64,000 bases of DNA from Enoplolaimus lenunculus. Taxonomy: Eukaryota > Nematoda > Enoplea > Enoplida > Thoracostomopsidae. Made by a program: the position numbers and the translations under genes. Where the stretch lies: assembly GCA_030248215.1 (NCBI GenBank), contig JASANG010002845.1, positions 62,001 to 126,000 on the forward strand, in the 5' to 3' direction. The notes beneath the pieces were generated by a model. That model saw nothing but the letters and a program-made list of their open reading frames with translations, did not search any database and had not been told where the DNA came from. Position 1 is the stretch's first letter. Every line of letters starts with the position of its first letter. Below, piece after piece: positions 11,851 through 25,509 of this stretch.

Positions 11851-12409
11851 TTGTTAACATATTATAACATATTTATCAAATCACCTCTCGACAACTAATA
11901 TTTCGCTGGTTCCTTCTGGTTTCATCGTTTGACTCCATTTTCATTGTTTCTTGATCACATAAAGATTACGATTTTGAGATGAAATGAATAATCATTTTTC
12001 TGGTAAATAATTGTTTGTTTATGCTGAATGACACTAAAAAGACAACATTAAATGTTAACAAAGTATGGGTCACCTGCGAATGGTTGAAATGACCCAGAAA
12101 ACTCATTATTGAAGGTTAACGAATCCTTGTGTTTGAAAAACAGCCGAAACCAAGAATTTCTAAAGGGGAGGCAGAGTACTAATATTTAAGAGTATCAACA
12201 AAAATTCGTATAGAAATGACGCAAATTTCTAAAAAGTGTTGACACGCAGTTGTTCTAAAACGTTCTTTTAGTTAAAGCGCAGCAATTAGAATTTGCAGCA
12301 TTGTCCTAAAATTACAACCGAAATAACATTTAACGGTATGGTTTTAGACAACCACGGAGAATATCCCGTAAAGTTTGGGTTACCAAAATTTTATTTTTCC
12401 GAAGTCCTA

Positions 12410-13135
12410 TTTTCACGGATAATATCCGAATTTCGTAAAATCGCAATTTCCTGGGGAATGGGCCCAATTTCCCAATATCCCAAGTTCTCGGGTAATATGG
12501 CAATTTCCGAAACCTCAATTTCCCAGAATCCCGAACAAAAATGGTTGCGCCGAAAATCGGAGAATTCCGTTTTCCCAAAACTCCCATTTCTCGGGTGTCC
12601 AAATTTCCCAATATCCCAAATTCCCGGTAATATCCCAATTTGCCAAAATCCCGAACGAAAACGGTTGCGCCAAAAATAGCGATTTCTCGGCGTACGTAGA
12701 TTCGCAATTTCGCGAGTAATATCCGAATTTCCCCAAAATCCAAATTGCACAGGTAACATCCGAATTTCACAAAATCCCAATTTTTCAAATCCCGAACTAA
12801 AAAGGTTGCACCCGAAATCTCAATTTTCTGGATAATATCCAAATTTCCGAAAATACTAATTTACCGGGTAATATTCTAATTTTCCAAAACCCAAATTTCC
12901 CAAAATATCGAGCGAAAACGGTTGTGCCTCAAATCCTAATTTCCCGGCAGAATCCTAATTTCCTAAAAACCCAATTTTCCAGGTAATATTGGAAATTCCC
13001 AAAACCCCAATTTCTCGGGTAATATCCCAATTTCCCAAAATCCGAGCGAAAAAGATTGCACCCGAAATCGCAATTTCCCGGCAACGGGTAATATCCCAAT
13101 TTCCTAAAATCCCAATTTCCCGGGTAATATCCCCG
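12410..13135 (+). repeat. Higher-order tandem array, ~117-140 bp units made of ~17-bp AATATCCCAATTTCCC subunits
   Basis: A landmark (GGTTGCGCC or GATTGCACC after CGAACGAAAAC-like sequence) recurs near 12543, 12663, 12806, 12917 and 13048, spacing about 115-145 bp. Between landmarks runs a shorter period of AATATCCCAATTTCCC / AAAATCCCAATTTCCCGGGT. Frames on both strands stay open for up to 170 codons with repetitive Ile-Ser-Gln-Phe-Pro and similar; these are not genes. Confidence 0.82.
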
Positions 13136-14385
13136 AATGTTGGGAGGGACCTATTGCGTACATGGGCCACTAAACTTATACGCGAAAATGCGATACAGAA
13201 AAAATTTCTTTTGAAGAAATGAAAAAATATTGATAATAATGTCAAGTTTGCCATTTTCGGGTTATAACGGTTATTTTTCACTTCCGCAAAATAAGTAGTT
13301 TCGGTTCAATTCTTGTCCGGGAAAGATTTAGACCACATTTTAGTGTAATTTTCCTGAAGAAGGTCGAGACCAGGTTTAGTCCAATTCCTCGCCATAGAAA
13401 AACTCGGACTAATTTTAGTAAATTCTTTTCCATGGGCAAAAATTTGGATCAGTTTCCGCGAAATTCATTTCCAGAGAGAAGATTTGAACCAGTTGCAATT
13501 CAAACAGCAAAGATCGGAATGAATTTCAGCCAAATTCCTCCTCAGGAGCAAGATTTTAGCCTGTTTCAGGCCGATTCTTCAAGCTGGGAAAATTTGGACG
13601 AATTTTGAAGATTTTGACTGAGACACCGGAATCTTCAGTAAAAATTCTACATTGAAGCTAGAAATCGATTTTTTGCCGGAGCCAGATCCAGCCAGATCTT
13701 GAACTGGTTGTACTGTGACGAAAATTATACCAAAGGAATTTAGCAAGGAAAAAGTTGTGAAACGTAAACAATAGATAAACTTGTGAATGTATTTTTAGTT
13801 TTAGGCTGTTGCTTGGAAGATATGATAAACATTTTTAGGGACGTTTTAGCAGTAACACTGTTTATAGCGTTCAGTCATCACATCACAGTATACGCCTGCG
13901 GCAAAGATTCGAACTTTGGGCCACGGTCGTATATATACAAAACGGGCCCAAGAGGATTGCTTGTATCATATCCCTTCTGAAATTTCAGGAGACAAAAACT
14001 AAAGTATTTTGAATAGAGTTTAGAATAACGCTTTACCAGGGTGGAACCGGAGACGAAAAATGAAGAAACCGGAGCTGCAGCCAGAGGTCAACGAAACTTG
14101 CCGGAGCTGGAGCCGGAGATGGGGCGAAACTAGGTAGTAAAATTATGGTTAATTAGTTAATTTTAGCCAATATCTGCAATCTGTTGTTTAAGGAGTTTAG
14201 TCGCCAGCTTTCTGCGAAATTTCGGCAATTCTTTTCTGCAAATTGTGACAAAAGAAAAACGAAACGCGCTAAACAGATAAACTACCGAATTAAAGATCAA
14301 TAAAGTGGATCTTTTCGGTCGCTGCCCATTGCTGGCTTTCGCCCAAAAATGAACAGATTTTTAATTATTTAGCGTATCTGAGCGG

Positions 14386-14530
14386 GACCCAAAAATTTTC
14401 GACAAAAAGTTAGACTAACTATATATCATTCGACGCAGCTTGCAGAGCTGAATTGAATGGTTTTATATTTTCGCAATACAGACGATTGGTTTCCCAGTTA
14501 TGGTCAAATAACTGATTTGGAAGTGTTCCG
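14386..14530 (+). repeat. Dispersed repeat shared with 41290-41445
   Basis: GGGACCCAAAAATTTTCGACAAAAAGTTAG, then a TTTCGCAATACAGACGATTGG segment and GTCAAATAACTGATTTGG occur in the same order near 41293-41443. No ends defined. Confidence 0.5.
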
Positions 14531-14567
14531 AATAGCTGGCAGCGCGCCAAATCAGTTATTTGACTGT
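14508..14567. repeat. Inverted repeat with 17-bp arms
   Basis: TCAAATAACTGATTTGG and its exact complement CCAAATCAGTTATTTGA enclose about 26 bases. The left arm and its surroundings recur without the right arm near 41426-41441. Confidence 0.75.
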
Positions 14568-15382
14568 AAATCGTTCGCCAATCAGCTATAAACAAGCTGA
14601 GTCGAGTTCTATTCCAAAAGGCTACGTTTAGTTGGAAATAGAATTCTTTAAATATCAAATTTTGTCATGAAATGATCAGGGAAGGTTAGGATAAGCTTCA
14701 ATATGCAAAATTTTTCAAAATACAACAATTTTTTAGGTTCTAGCAGCCCCATAAGGCCCCATAAAAAACGTACCCCGCCTGCACCACTGAAATATCAGTT
14801 GTATAACAAAAAAATAAAAGTATTTCAGCTTTTTTACGTTGATTTTCTATATTTTTATGCAATTATTCAGTCTTTAACGTGAATGTTATTTATAAAACTT
14901 TAGATGTTCAGTCTACTGCAAAAAGATTTCAGCTCCCTTTTGACTTAGAAATTTCAAAACCGAAAGAATTTTCTCTTCCATTTCTTGCCCTATTTTGACC
15001 ACATGTGGTTCGGCCTACCCCATGGAAAAGCCAATTCCGCCCCACCCAGCTCGCCTTATGTGTCCCGACGGGGTCCCACGTCAGCCCACACGTATCTTTC
15101 ACGTCTAGGCACCTAGCCAGCAGAACATGCTATAGGACTCAAACGAATTTCATCAATGGCATGCAAACTCATGATGATGAGGTGCGTTTTCGACCTGCTC
15201 AAAAGCTTAACAAACACGTGAAATTTTATTGATAACGTATGAATAGATGTCAATGCGTAGATATACATATATCACAAGTAAAACACAAAACGAAAGTAAA
15301 ATAAATGTAAGACCAAAAACAACGGAAAACGCAAAACAAAACAAAATGTTACAAAATTCATAGATTTTTTTAAAAATATATT

Positions 15383-15542
15383 TTTGAAGAACAGGGCCGT
15401 AACAGTAGTATAAGCATATATTCCTCAGCCTACCCTAAGAATTTTTTTATACCTAAGCCTAACCAGAAAATACTCTAAATCCTACGCTTATTCTGTTGTA
15501 GTCCAGCAGAATAACGGTCCGCCGATGATCTTTACATGGGCC
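15383..15542 (-). mobile_element. TTAGGC-core MITE, worn copy
   Basis: Starts around GAAGAACAGGGCCGTAACAGTAGTATAAGC with the outer bases lost, few intact CCTAAG units, ends GATCTTTACATGGGCC. Confidence 0.7.
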
Positions 15543-15984
15543 CAATTAAACATCCTACAGTCGTATAAACATGACATTAATAACACAACTAATAATTTAC
15601 TTAAATACAATTGGCATACATTTCTATTTTATTTTACAGGAAACTCACAGATTCAACAGTATTCGGCTTTACACAAATAATCTGCAGTAACAAAGGTTAA
15701 AATGCTGTAACCCTCATTGCAATACCCTGACTAGGTACTGAACCGAACCATTATTTCTTTAGCCTTTCAATTTGGTCTACCGACTGAGACGCAAAAGTTA
15801 ACCATCCATTACAAAACAAATCCATAATGACAATCCTGAAAAAGTTTTCCACAAATGAAACCGATTACTCTTAAATAACATGTTACTGGACTTTACAGCA
15901 ACTTATTTCATTACTTCTATTCAATGATGTGCGAACACACGACCTGAGATAGACTGAAACATTATGCTGGGGCACATATTGTCA

Positions 15985-16378
15985 AATGTGTGCAGCACCT
16001 ATCATCAGTTAGCAATAAGTTTTTAAACAAGCGAACCGAAGAAATGTCAAACTCAGCTGACAAATAGGAGCCATCAAACGCAAAGTGCCAAATTTTGAAT
16101 TTTAAATAAATTATTTCTAATGCATTTTGTAGTTTCTTGTGTTTTTCACAGTTTGTGTTTTTTTCAGAATATGTTAATTAGCGAAATTTTATTCATCAGA
16201 CATCACTTACTTCAACAATACAGCCGCCATACCTTTGCTGAATCGTTGACTTCTGATCTCCGTACCAAACCACCGAGACCCAAAAAACCCGAGCCGAGAC
16301 TTGCCAAGACTGAGACTCATATCCATGCGCCTTCATTTGTTGGCTCGAAATTTACAGAACCTATCATCAACTGGTGAT
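15985..16378. repeat. CCTATCATCA-bounded dispersed repeat
   Basis: GTGTGCAGCACCTATCATCAG on the left and GAACCTATCATCAACTGGTGA on the right. Similar pairs sit at 18555-18725 and, less clearly, 50385-50550. A MITE-like family is possible, but termini and duplications are not clear. Confidence 0.4.
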
Positions 16379-16610
16379 CGGGGCTTTTTACATTTGACCA
16401 CATGGGCACATATCTAAACTATCTGGCAATTTTGAATGCAAAGCAATGACGGCAGGAACTGTAGACACAGGAATGCAACGAATTCTTTAAAATATACAAG
16501 TCGTAACGAAAAATGATACGCCGCGGTTTTTGGCTACACCCGAATACCTTACAAACCCTGCTGTATAAAACTGTACACCAGTACATTTGCGTTATCATCG
16601 ATACCAGAAC

Positions 16611-16921
16611 CAGCGCCGGATTAGAGGGGGCCCAGGGGGGCCCGGGCCCCGGGCCTTCCACCGAAAGAAGGCCTCCCACCAACCGAAAACTGAGTTCTCT
16701 ACGTGAAAATAAAGAACAGTCACTGGGCCGTAAATTTGATTTAGTTCTTTTGGTACAATTTGTTTCATTAAAATGTATCACTTTAAGCTCTAGTGCATTA
16801 AATAATTATACTTAATAAAAGGGTATGCCAGCTATATGGGCCCCAAGAATCCAAGTCATACGGACCGCAGGTCTCCTGGTCATATGGGCCCCGGGCATCC
16901 CACCACCTTAATCCGGCCCTT
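16611..16921. mobile_element. hAT-like MITE, CAGGGCCGGATTA ends, target duplication
   Basis: CAGCGCCGGATTAGAGGGGG at the left and CCTTAATCCGGCCCTT at the right; ACCAGAAC flanks both sides (16603-16610 and 16922-16929). GC-rich shoulders GGGCCCGGGCCCCGGGCC and GGGCCCCGGGC surround an AT-rich middle. Noncoding. Confidence 0.82.
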
Positions 16922-18554
16922 ACCAGAACTTTATCAAAAGGATTATTTTAGCTTGTAGAGCATTGAGTAACAGAAAGACTATCATTGGTAAAACAGCAAC
17001 TGTACTTTAAGCAACGTACAGTGTGTAGGTCATTCTTTTCCTACACTGCTCTCGTCTCTTATTCGTAGCAAAATACCCCGAACTTGCAATTTGCACTACG
17101 ACATAAACACAATGCAATCATAAAAGTTAAAGCACCTAAATAACAATAATGAATTGCAGTAAAAATAAGATATATTTGCATATTATGGAAGCATCAAATA
17201 ATTAAAGCAAATACTGAACCCAGATATTAACCAATTACGACAAAGTAATTATTGAACTGAACCGCAAGCATAGCCAGCATTTGAAAAATCAGAGTAGATT
17301 TTGTTACATAAAATCTCAAAACGGGTAACGTCTTCAAATCCAATGACAGAAATTACACTTAAAACATCTATACTTCACGCCACATAAATAAAATCTTTAT
17401 ACTATTTTGTGCATTTCTTGTTTCTTTGCATCTGAAGATCCATTCAAAAGTTTATCGGTCTAAGAACGGACAATACCAGCCACAACAAGTTTGTCAAGAA
17501 GACACCAAGAAGCACAACGACTTACACACACCAGGCTGCGACCGGAGATCACAAAATGTCGGAGCCGGATATCGATTTTTTTGCCAGAGCCGAAGCCCTG
17601 ATATCCGGTGGCACTTTGTTATACACGTCTGACATACACTTTACGGCTGTATACATTTTGTGGTGGTACAATCTTAAGTAAGATATTTGTTTTGGTGTCA
17701 GGGTAAATAATTTAATTCCTCAAGGACGCTATTATATATCATTGTTTGACTCAATTGACCTAATGACATTAAATTAGTCATCACTAAAAAGCATAATCGA
17801 ATTTTTTTTTACACTTCAATTTTAGGTCTACTTGTTGTGATACGTTGCATAAAAATTGTGCATCATTTAAATTGTTTTCAACAACTTATCAATAATTGAT
17901 TGTAGTTTAGCCTTACAGAACCAAAAATGATTGCCAAATTGTTCATTTGATGATTTTCAGAATTGTTGTGAGCCAACAGACACTCTAAATCAATATTATA
18001 CTTGTTAACACAAATTATAATATAGTTACAATATTTGTAGTTCTAATTTCGGTATAAATTTGCAGTTACGATTCCGGTATAATCCAGTTCCGCTTTGCAT
18101 CCTGGTGTCATGATTCAAGATTGGTGTTTAATAGAACTATACAAGTTGCAAGCACACAAAAGACTGGGTGGAAAAATTCATATATTTTGAATGATCTCAT
18201 TTCGAATTTTTCATTAATTTCAAAATTACTAATCAAGAACACAATAGAAACATAAACTCGATTAAAGAGCAATAATATTACAAGAGTTATATCACGACAT
18301 AGCAGCACCAATAAAACCGTATACAGTACATAGCGACCAGACAAAAACAAACAAAATCAACATAAACACAACAAACAAATATAAAGTGGCACCAAAATTT
18401 CGACCGAGACCATACTAAATTGACCGTTTCACAATGAGACAGGTTTCGAAAATTGTCAAACAATTGTTCGAGAACAATTAACATAAAGTTAGCAAAATTT
18501 ACCAACCCAAACCATTACCTTAAAATGCATATAAGTCTTATGGTGAGTATTCTT

Positions 18555-18725
18555 AAATGTGTGTAGCAGCTATTACCAGTTAATAGGTCATAAAATAACC
18601 GAACATCAACAGCCACAGATGTGATATTAGGCACAGTGGTACGGTACATTAATTTCAAAAACTATGCCAAAATGCGAAGCTCATCATTCATTGCTTCAAA
18701 AATTACAGGACCTATCATCAATTGG
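18555..18725. repeat. CCTATCATCA-bounded dispersed repeat
   Basis: GTGTGTAGCAGCTATTACCAG on the left and GGACCTATCATCAATTGGTAAC on the right; shorter relative of the 16 kb copy. Confidence 0.38.
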
Positions 18726-18846
18726 TAACAGTTGCTAGAGTCATTTGGAAACACAGGTTCTAACCTCACGTAAATTCAATACAATCAGCGTAATTGCGGT
18801 TTTAATGTTTTACATTATTTTAAAATTATATTAATTTTTCACCCAA

Positions 18847-19343
18847 TCACATAGCTAACACCATCACAGATTTAGCATTTACTCTCGCTTGCGAACTTTG
18901 AACCGAAGCTGAATCAGCATCACTCGCTGCATCACAATTCGGTGTACTTTTTCCGCGGGTGTTATCCTTTTCATCAGATAATACCGATGATTGCCTGCCA
19001 CTAACTCGATTTACCCTACCACGCCCTCTGTAACTATTGGCTGAATCTGATGTCACAATACGACTGCGACCACGTGTTGAACTATGATTGGTTCGTCGAT
19101 CACTAGCAAACAGCGTTCCTCGACGGCCATTGGTCGACGCTGCAGCTGCAGTGCCTCCTAAATGTCCCATCAAAATGCGGTGTTGTTGATTTTCCTTGAA
19201 TCTCATTTGTCGAATGTTTGTATCCAACGCGAGATCAATTTCACGCCAACGGTTTGCAACATCTCCAGGCTCAGCACCGCTTGATTCTGACCAGCCAAAA
19301 GTTTGTGTCACAGTTTCACGAATGACTTTCATACGCACAGGAT
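18847..19343 (-). CDS. Poly-Q gene exon 5, likely last exon
   Basis: Acceptor ATCTTTAG above 19343 is in the right phase for exon 4, giving DL-DPVRMKVIRETV across the junction. The first 65 residues (VIRETVTQTFGWSESSG...ANRWREIDLALDTNIRQMRFKENQQHRILMGHL) look folded and mostly helical. The remainder is Ser/Arg/Gly-rich with RGRGRVNRVSGRQ. It ends at a TGA at 18849-18847. A GT donor a few codons before the stop could lead to further exons, so C-terminal status is likely, not certain. Confidence 0.6.
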
Positions 19344-22300
19344 CTAAAGATTATTTATACTTATTCCTTTTAGTAGCTGGAACCAAAATATAAATTTTAA
19401 CTTTAGTCATAGGTTGAGAGTTACATGGCTCTTGCATCTACTTTCAATGGGTCAAGGTCCGTCATAAATCAAAAACAAAACTCATTTCAATGTCTCAAAC
19501 GCATCTCGCGATTGGTACATTTTTTATATATTTCACAAATTGGGTACCCAGCTGTATTGTTCTTCAGTCTCACAACGCGGAATTCTTATTAAGAGTTGAC
19601 TAAAAGATTTCCAAAAGGGCGACAAAAAATTTTCCTGAATAAATTTTCGGCCAGGGGTCGAATCGTTTCGAAAAGAGGTGGCGCATGGCGACCCCCTCTG
19701 CTCACCGTAGCTGCGAGCTTGAAGCTATTAACTGAATACAAAATACCGACTAACCAAGAACTTTATACGATCGACAAACGCCCATTGAAGGCCGGCGAAC
19801 AGTCCCTGACCGACTGTTTGGAGTTCCGGTGACAATTTCTTCTTTAGTGAAGGAGTATTTTAGCAGCAACCATCTAAAATAAACATCCATTGTATACCGG
19901 AGACGCGGAACGAGTTTTACTGATAAATGTCAAGCAGGACCGCAGTAGCTAATCTGACCAGTCGTAGTTTGACTACATGTATTGAGCGAAGCTCGAACAC
20001 ACATAAGCAATTAATCAAATTGCAAATTAGCTATTAGCTAACTATTCATTTATCAGTTTGGGAAGTTTGTAAACAATTTATTCGGATTCCTCGTACACGA
20101 AAACCCTTCAGTAACCCTAGCAGTTCCTGAGATTCGTTTCGGACGGACAGACGGACGGACGGACGGACAGCCACCTTTCTACCCCAGAGTACAAAACATT
20201 AAACGCTTGGAGAATATCCGAGCTTCGCTCGGAGTTTCGCTTCGCTCAAAAACAGGATGGGTCATAAAATGTGATAACGAATCCATTTTGTTTACGTTCC
20301 CCACTAAAAGTCTCCGCACATACACATATATAGTGAATGGATTATTAATTCAATAGGATGATTCACAGGCTTAGCCTTGCGCTTAGATATTTGGCTTAGG
20401 CTTAGCTTTCGCGTAAGCCTAAGCTTACCAAGGATGCACCGATTAATCCGCTCGGTATCGGCATCCGCAAAAAATTTTGGTATTGGTACATCATTAAAGC
20501 AGCTTAGGCATAAGTAGGTTAATTATAAACAGCAAAGCCACGAAGTAAAGGTTCTGCCTTCAATCAAATGAACACTAGCGTGGGAAATACTGAACTAGCG
20601 TGGGAAGAAACTAAACAAGCAGCTTACGCGAACGTTAAATAAGATCGACCTCGATTCGATTTGGTGTCTCTCGCTTTTCGCAGGCAATGAGAAACAACAT
20701 CGCCAGGAATGTAAAATTCACCATTTTCGTTATAAGTTCCGCCTTTGAACGACAAATCGTCCGGTTCCTTTTTGGAAACCTAAAACATAAATATAAGCAG
20801 CGCAATAATGTCGCCCACCAATGCGGTTTGGTTTAGGATTATGCTTCAAATTATTCTTTAGGCTTATGCTCTGGCTGGACGGGCGACATGTTGTTATCGG
20901 GTGACGAATTGTCTTAGATCCGTAACACCGGACAATGAACTTGTCACCGGTAACCCACCATAGGTTTAGATAGCTGTATGGTTCATAAGTAATCCGGGTT
21001 GAACTTACGACCACAATGTATCTGACCGACTACCCGAACTTTCGTTGAATTAATCAGAGTGACCTCCCCTTGACAAGTCGAACAGCCCTCAACAGGATGC
21101 TACCGGATGTAGTAATACCATATATCTGAACCGAGGCAAAATCGTTCAATTTTGTGCCGGATGCGAATATCAACCGAATTGCACAGTAAAATTTTAATGA
21201 ATTTTTTCAACCATAACACAGTTTACTGCGCTACGAGACAACTCTTGTTTCAGATACAATGAATTTTATTAATAAACCAACTTTACTGTCGCTATTACGC
21301 AATTATCACTAAATCTCAGTCATAAAAGATTTCAGAACTGAATATTCATGACGCGGTAGCCTCATCATTTATCAAAATATAGGTTTTTTGTTTTAGTTTA
21401 CTGAAAAATGAATTTAAAAATAACAAATGATTTAAATATAAAAAATATATTTAAAAATACTTCAAGCATAGCACTGTCAATCACAGACGAAATTGCTGAA
21501 TCTGTAAGCGACGGTTTGCAATCGTTAGTCGATACGCTGTCAACGCTATCGGCCGAATCACAGATGTCTTCTTTGACTGAAATTTACAAATATACTATAA
21601 TGTCAAATGTGCTATGTCACGCTAGCAATTGACCGGCCAACGTTATCTTAAGTGACGTAACACAAGGTTAAGCGTAATGCTAAACCCAAGCCGAAGCCAA
21701 AGCGAAAAATTGTTTAAATGTTAAGCTTGCTCGATTGGAGTCCCGCGGAAAAGCGGTACGCCCCTCAAAACATGTGACAATTTACTGTATAGATAGCGAA
21801 TGAAGTTAATAGCTAATTCTGCAATTGTTTGCGGCCCAAATTAAAGAACAACGTATAAAAGAAGTAGTACATAGTCCAACTAGGCACCAGGGTAGTCTCG
21901 TTTCAAAACTGTACAATAGCAGAAACTCTTACGAGAAAACTATTTTTATTGTCTAATGATTATTAACTGTTTAGTGTTGCATTCAGTGCTCACATATAAT
22001 CAACTAACAACTTTATATTATGGACGTGCTGATTAATCGGTATCGGTGGTAATCGGCACATTTCAAGTCTATATTATCCAAAGCAATAACTACTGGCAAA
22101 ACAGTTTACACTACGTTGAGAGTAATAATTGGTCGAAACTTAGGTAAATAGCTGTGTTGTAATAGATAGTTTTATAATCAACCACGGCGGCAATTTACCT
22201 AAGTCTGTAGACAAATCAAACCAATACTGTGCATTGTCCGCATCTGTGGCCATAATCGCTGTGGCATCTATGCCACAGTCGCCGCCAGCATCACCGTGTC

Positions 22301-25300
22301 TTGCGTCCGCCGGAAAAAACGTCTCCGGTCCATCAGCATTCAGTGTTGACATTTTTGACGTCCCAGCAGGTGTTGCTACAAAACGAATCGAGGTCGGTTG
22401 TTGATTGAACGAATTATCGTCATTCAATAGCAAATCTGACGTCGAAACTGATGACGTCATTGTCGATGTGCGTTTTTGCGTCGACGGTGACGTCATTGGC
22501 GAAGCCGGCGCCTGCGATGACGCCATCGCGCTTGCTATTAATGATGCTGAGGACGTCTTTGCGTTTGACGGCGACGATGACGTCATCGATTTAATCGACG
22601 GCGATGATGTCATTAGCTTTAGTGTCGGTGATGACGTCATCAGCGATGATGTAGATTCCGGTAGCGGCAAAAGTTGTGATCTGATATCGCTACCGTCATC
22701 GCTGGCTATATAGATGCCGTCATTGGTGTCATCACAGCTGCCCAAAAATCCACTAACGTTAGGCGACGGATGATTTGTTGCGTAGCTCGATATTAGATCA
22801 GATTTTTCAGACTTCGGTGAAGCGTAGACTACAACATGTTAAAGTAAAGCTTACAAATATAGTACTAAGAGCCTCTTATACTTCAAGTAGCAATCAGGCA
22901 AACGAGGAACTGAAATTAATTAGAAATTTCGGAATCGTTTTTCCAAATTACTGTATCATGTATCGCTCAGGTGTAGAAAGGCCTAATCCTTTACCTAAGC
23001 CAAGGCTTTTCCACTCTTTTCACACCGTTAATATTAAGGTTCGGGCCTTGTCTTAGGTAAAGGATTAGGCTTTTCTGCACCTGACCTGAAACTAAGCAAG
23101 CACGGGAAGCGTACAAGAACTCTCACTTTTATAAGGATGGTTTTTTGACCATTTACTCAACGTTTTTCGTCCCATTATTGTCGGCGAACGTTTAATAATT
23201 GAGCTGTGAACAATTTGTGTCCCTAAAACACGCCAAACTATGTGTTACTCATCCAAGCATCGCAAACTTTCAGAAACGTACATTAAATTAAACGTATCTT
23301 TCGAACTTAAACTACACTTGACATCAAAATTTCTTAAAAAATAACTTTAAAACCAAAATTTCTGTGCAAAACTTGACGGGTTTTTGTTAAAATATACAAA
23401 TTAAACATTAAAATACCCGACTTCGTTTTATCTCCGGTTGTTGACATCCGGTTCCGGCTCAAGTATTTCTGTCTCCAGTTGCACCCTGTTACTCGGTACT
23501 AGTTTGAAAAGCAAAAAAAACTGAATTTCCCAAAAACACGAATGAAATTACGAAAACAAATCAAAACTGTGACTGCAGTGTTTTGATTTCAAAGCCACTG
23601 AAAAAATGAGCTACATAATTTACACAGATTTGGCAGAAAATTTTGTGGAAAAATTACGTAGCTACCTGCTTCTTGTATCAATAAATCACGCTAATTTATA
23701 TACGTTATATGAAACAAACATATAACAAAACAATTCGTGCTGACGCTGACGCACCATTTCTAGCTGTGATTGCTTGCAGAATACAATTGTTTCGGTTGTT
23801 CCAAAGCTCTTCTTCCGTCAAAACGTCATTATCGCTCGCATTGTTCGCTGCCAAATCATCATCATCATCATCCATTCCGCCACCTGCAGAAACTTCTTCG
23901 ATCAATCGATCAATTGTTGCCGCACATTTCGGTTTCACGCTTCCAATTGGAGTTTCGCCATTGCTGGTTGTTGATCCAAAATACTCGTTATTTTTGGTAT
24001 CGATGACGTCATCGTCGTTGTCGGTGACGTCATTTCTTTCGGTGAAGGCTTCTTTGATCAGCTCATGATTCAACACTCCATGTCGCAATGTTTTCGTCAT
24101 TGTCTGTCGTTTGTTCGTTCCATTGTTCGTTGTTGCGGTTGTTGGCGTTGTTATTGTCCCATTGGCGATTGCGTTTTCCTTCACACCACCAAACATATGT
24201 GACGTGCTGCCAGTCGCCGCGTTAACTGCAGCTGCAATTCCAAGTATTGCGTTAATTCGAGCGATTGTTTCGTCTGGAATACTGTTGCCACCTTTGTTCG
24301 ATGCGCTGTTGTTTTGACGGCTGTTGTTACTTCGAGTTCTTGCTTTTATTTCGCCATTTATCAGTTCTCGACGATCTTTGTTGTATCGATTGTCATTTAC
24401 ATGTTTGTCGCAGTTGCTGTTGTTGCTGCTACTGTTGTTGCTTTTGTTGCTGCTGCATTCTTTATTATTATTGTTATTGTTATTACTGTTGTTACTGTTG
24501 TTATTGTTGCATTTCCTGTTGTTTTTGTTCATGTTGAAGATATTGTTGTTGATGCTGTTGCTATTACCGTCCAGGACACCCTCGTTTGCGGTAGTTTCTT
24601 GATTTGCAATTCGGTGACTGGTCAGTTTTCCCGCTGTCGCTGACAATGCACAATTAAGCTTGTCGACCGCACCTGGCGATAACAAAGTCATGTTCGACAT
24701 GCGTGGAAGAACTGTTGCCGAGAACACAGATGACGTCATAGATGTATCATTACGTTCACACGGTGTTTTGCACTGTGATGTCACTTTAGTCATTGAGTCG
24801 TGACCCTGGACTCTGAGTTTAGGATGATTAGTGGCGTTATGATCCACTGAGCCAACAGAGGCCGCCGTAACTGACGAAGTGCAGTCATACTGCAAATTTG
24901 GGTGCAATTGTGGTGAACTGCATTTTGCGGAGTTGCAATTATTTACATCACGGCATCTATTATTGCTGTTACTCTTTGTTGTTGGTGCTGCTGATGTTGT
25001 TGTTGTCTTTGTTGCTTCTTCTGTTCCGCTCGATTGTAGTTCAATTGGAGTGTCTTCACTGAGAGCTGAGTTAACGCTATCAGGGGTTGCAGCGTGGCAT
25101 GCAGTTGCGATTGCGTCTGCAAATGCATGATGCTGTTGTGTATTGCGTCGTTTCCAAGGCTCAAGTGACGATGAGACAGCTGAATTGTCTGCAGTGTGCA
25201 AACGTTTGAGTGATTTTGGTCGCAATTTGTTCAAAATTTCAATCAATTGTTGTTGTTGTTGCTGTAGCTGACTGTTTCTCCTGTGTCGTGCCCCATCGTG

Positions 25301-25310
25301 CTTGTGATGA

Positions 25311-25356
<46 letters not shown>

Positions 25357-25382
25357 GCTGCTGCTGCTGATGTGGTTGTCGC

Positions 25383-25419
<37 letters not shown>

Positions 25420-25425
25420 GCTGCT

Positions 25426-25509
<84 letters not shown>

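Larger units (their letters stand above)
10552..18846. other. Intergenic stretch, repeats only
   Basis: Holds the 12.4-13.1 kb tandem array, MITEs at 15383 and 16611, a GGGG/CCGGAG-rich patch at 14040-14110 that resembles decayed CCGGTT-type element ends, and dispersed repeats. 13.3-13.75 kb is loosely repetitive (ATTCCTC..AGATTT-type units). No exon with convincing splice sites or composition was found; upstream exons of the transporter could be hidden here. Confidence 0.45.

Noticed and set aside
12293-13281. Frames of 73-170 codons on both strands
   Set aside because: Translation of the higher-order tandem array; no splice sites or conserved features.
22405-22713. Plus-strand acidic Asp/Val-rich frame
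   Set aside because: Antisense shadow of poly-Q exon 4, whose minus-strand splice phases fit its downstream neighbour.
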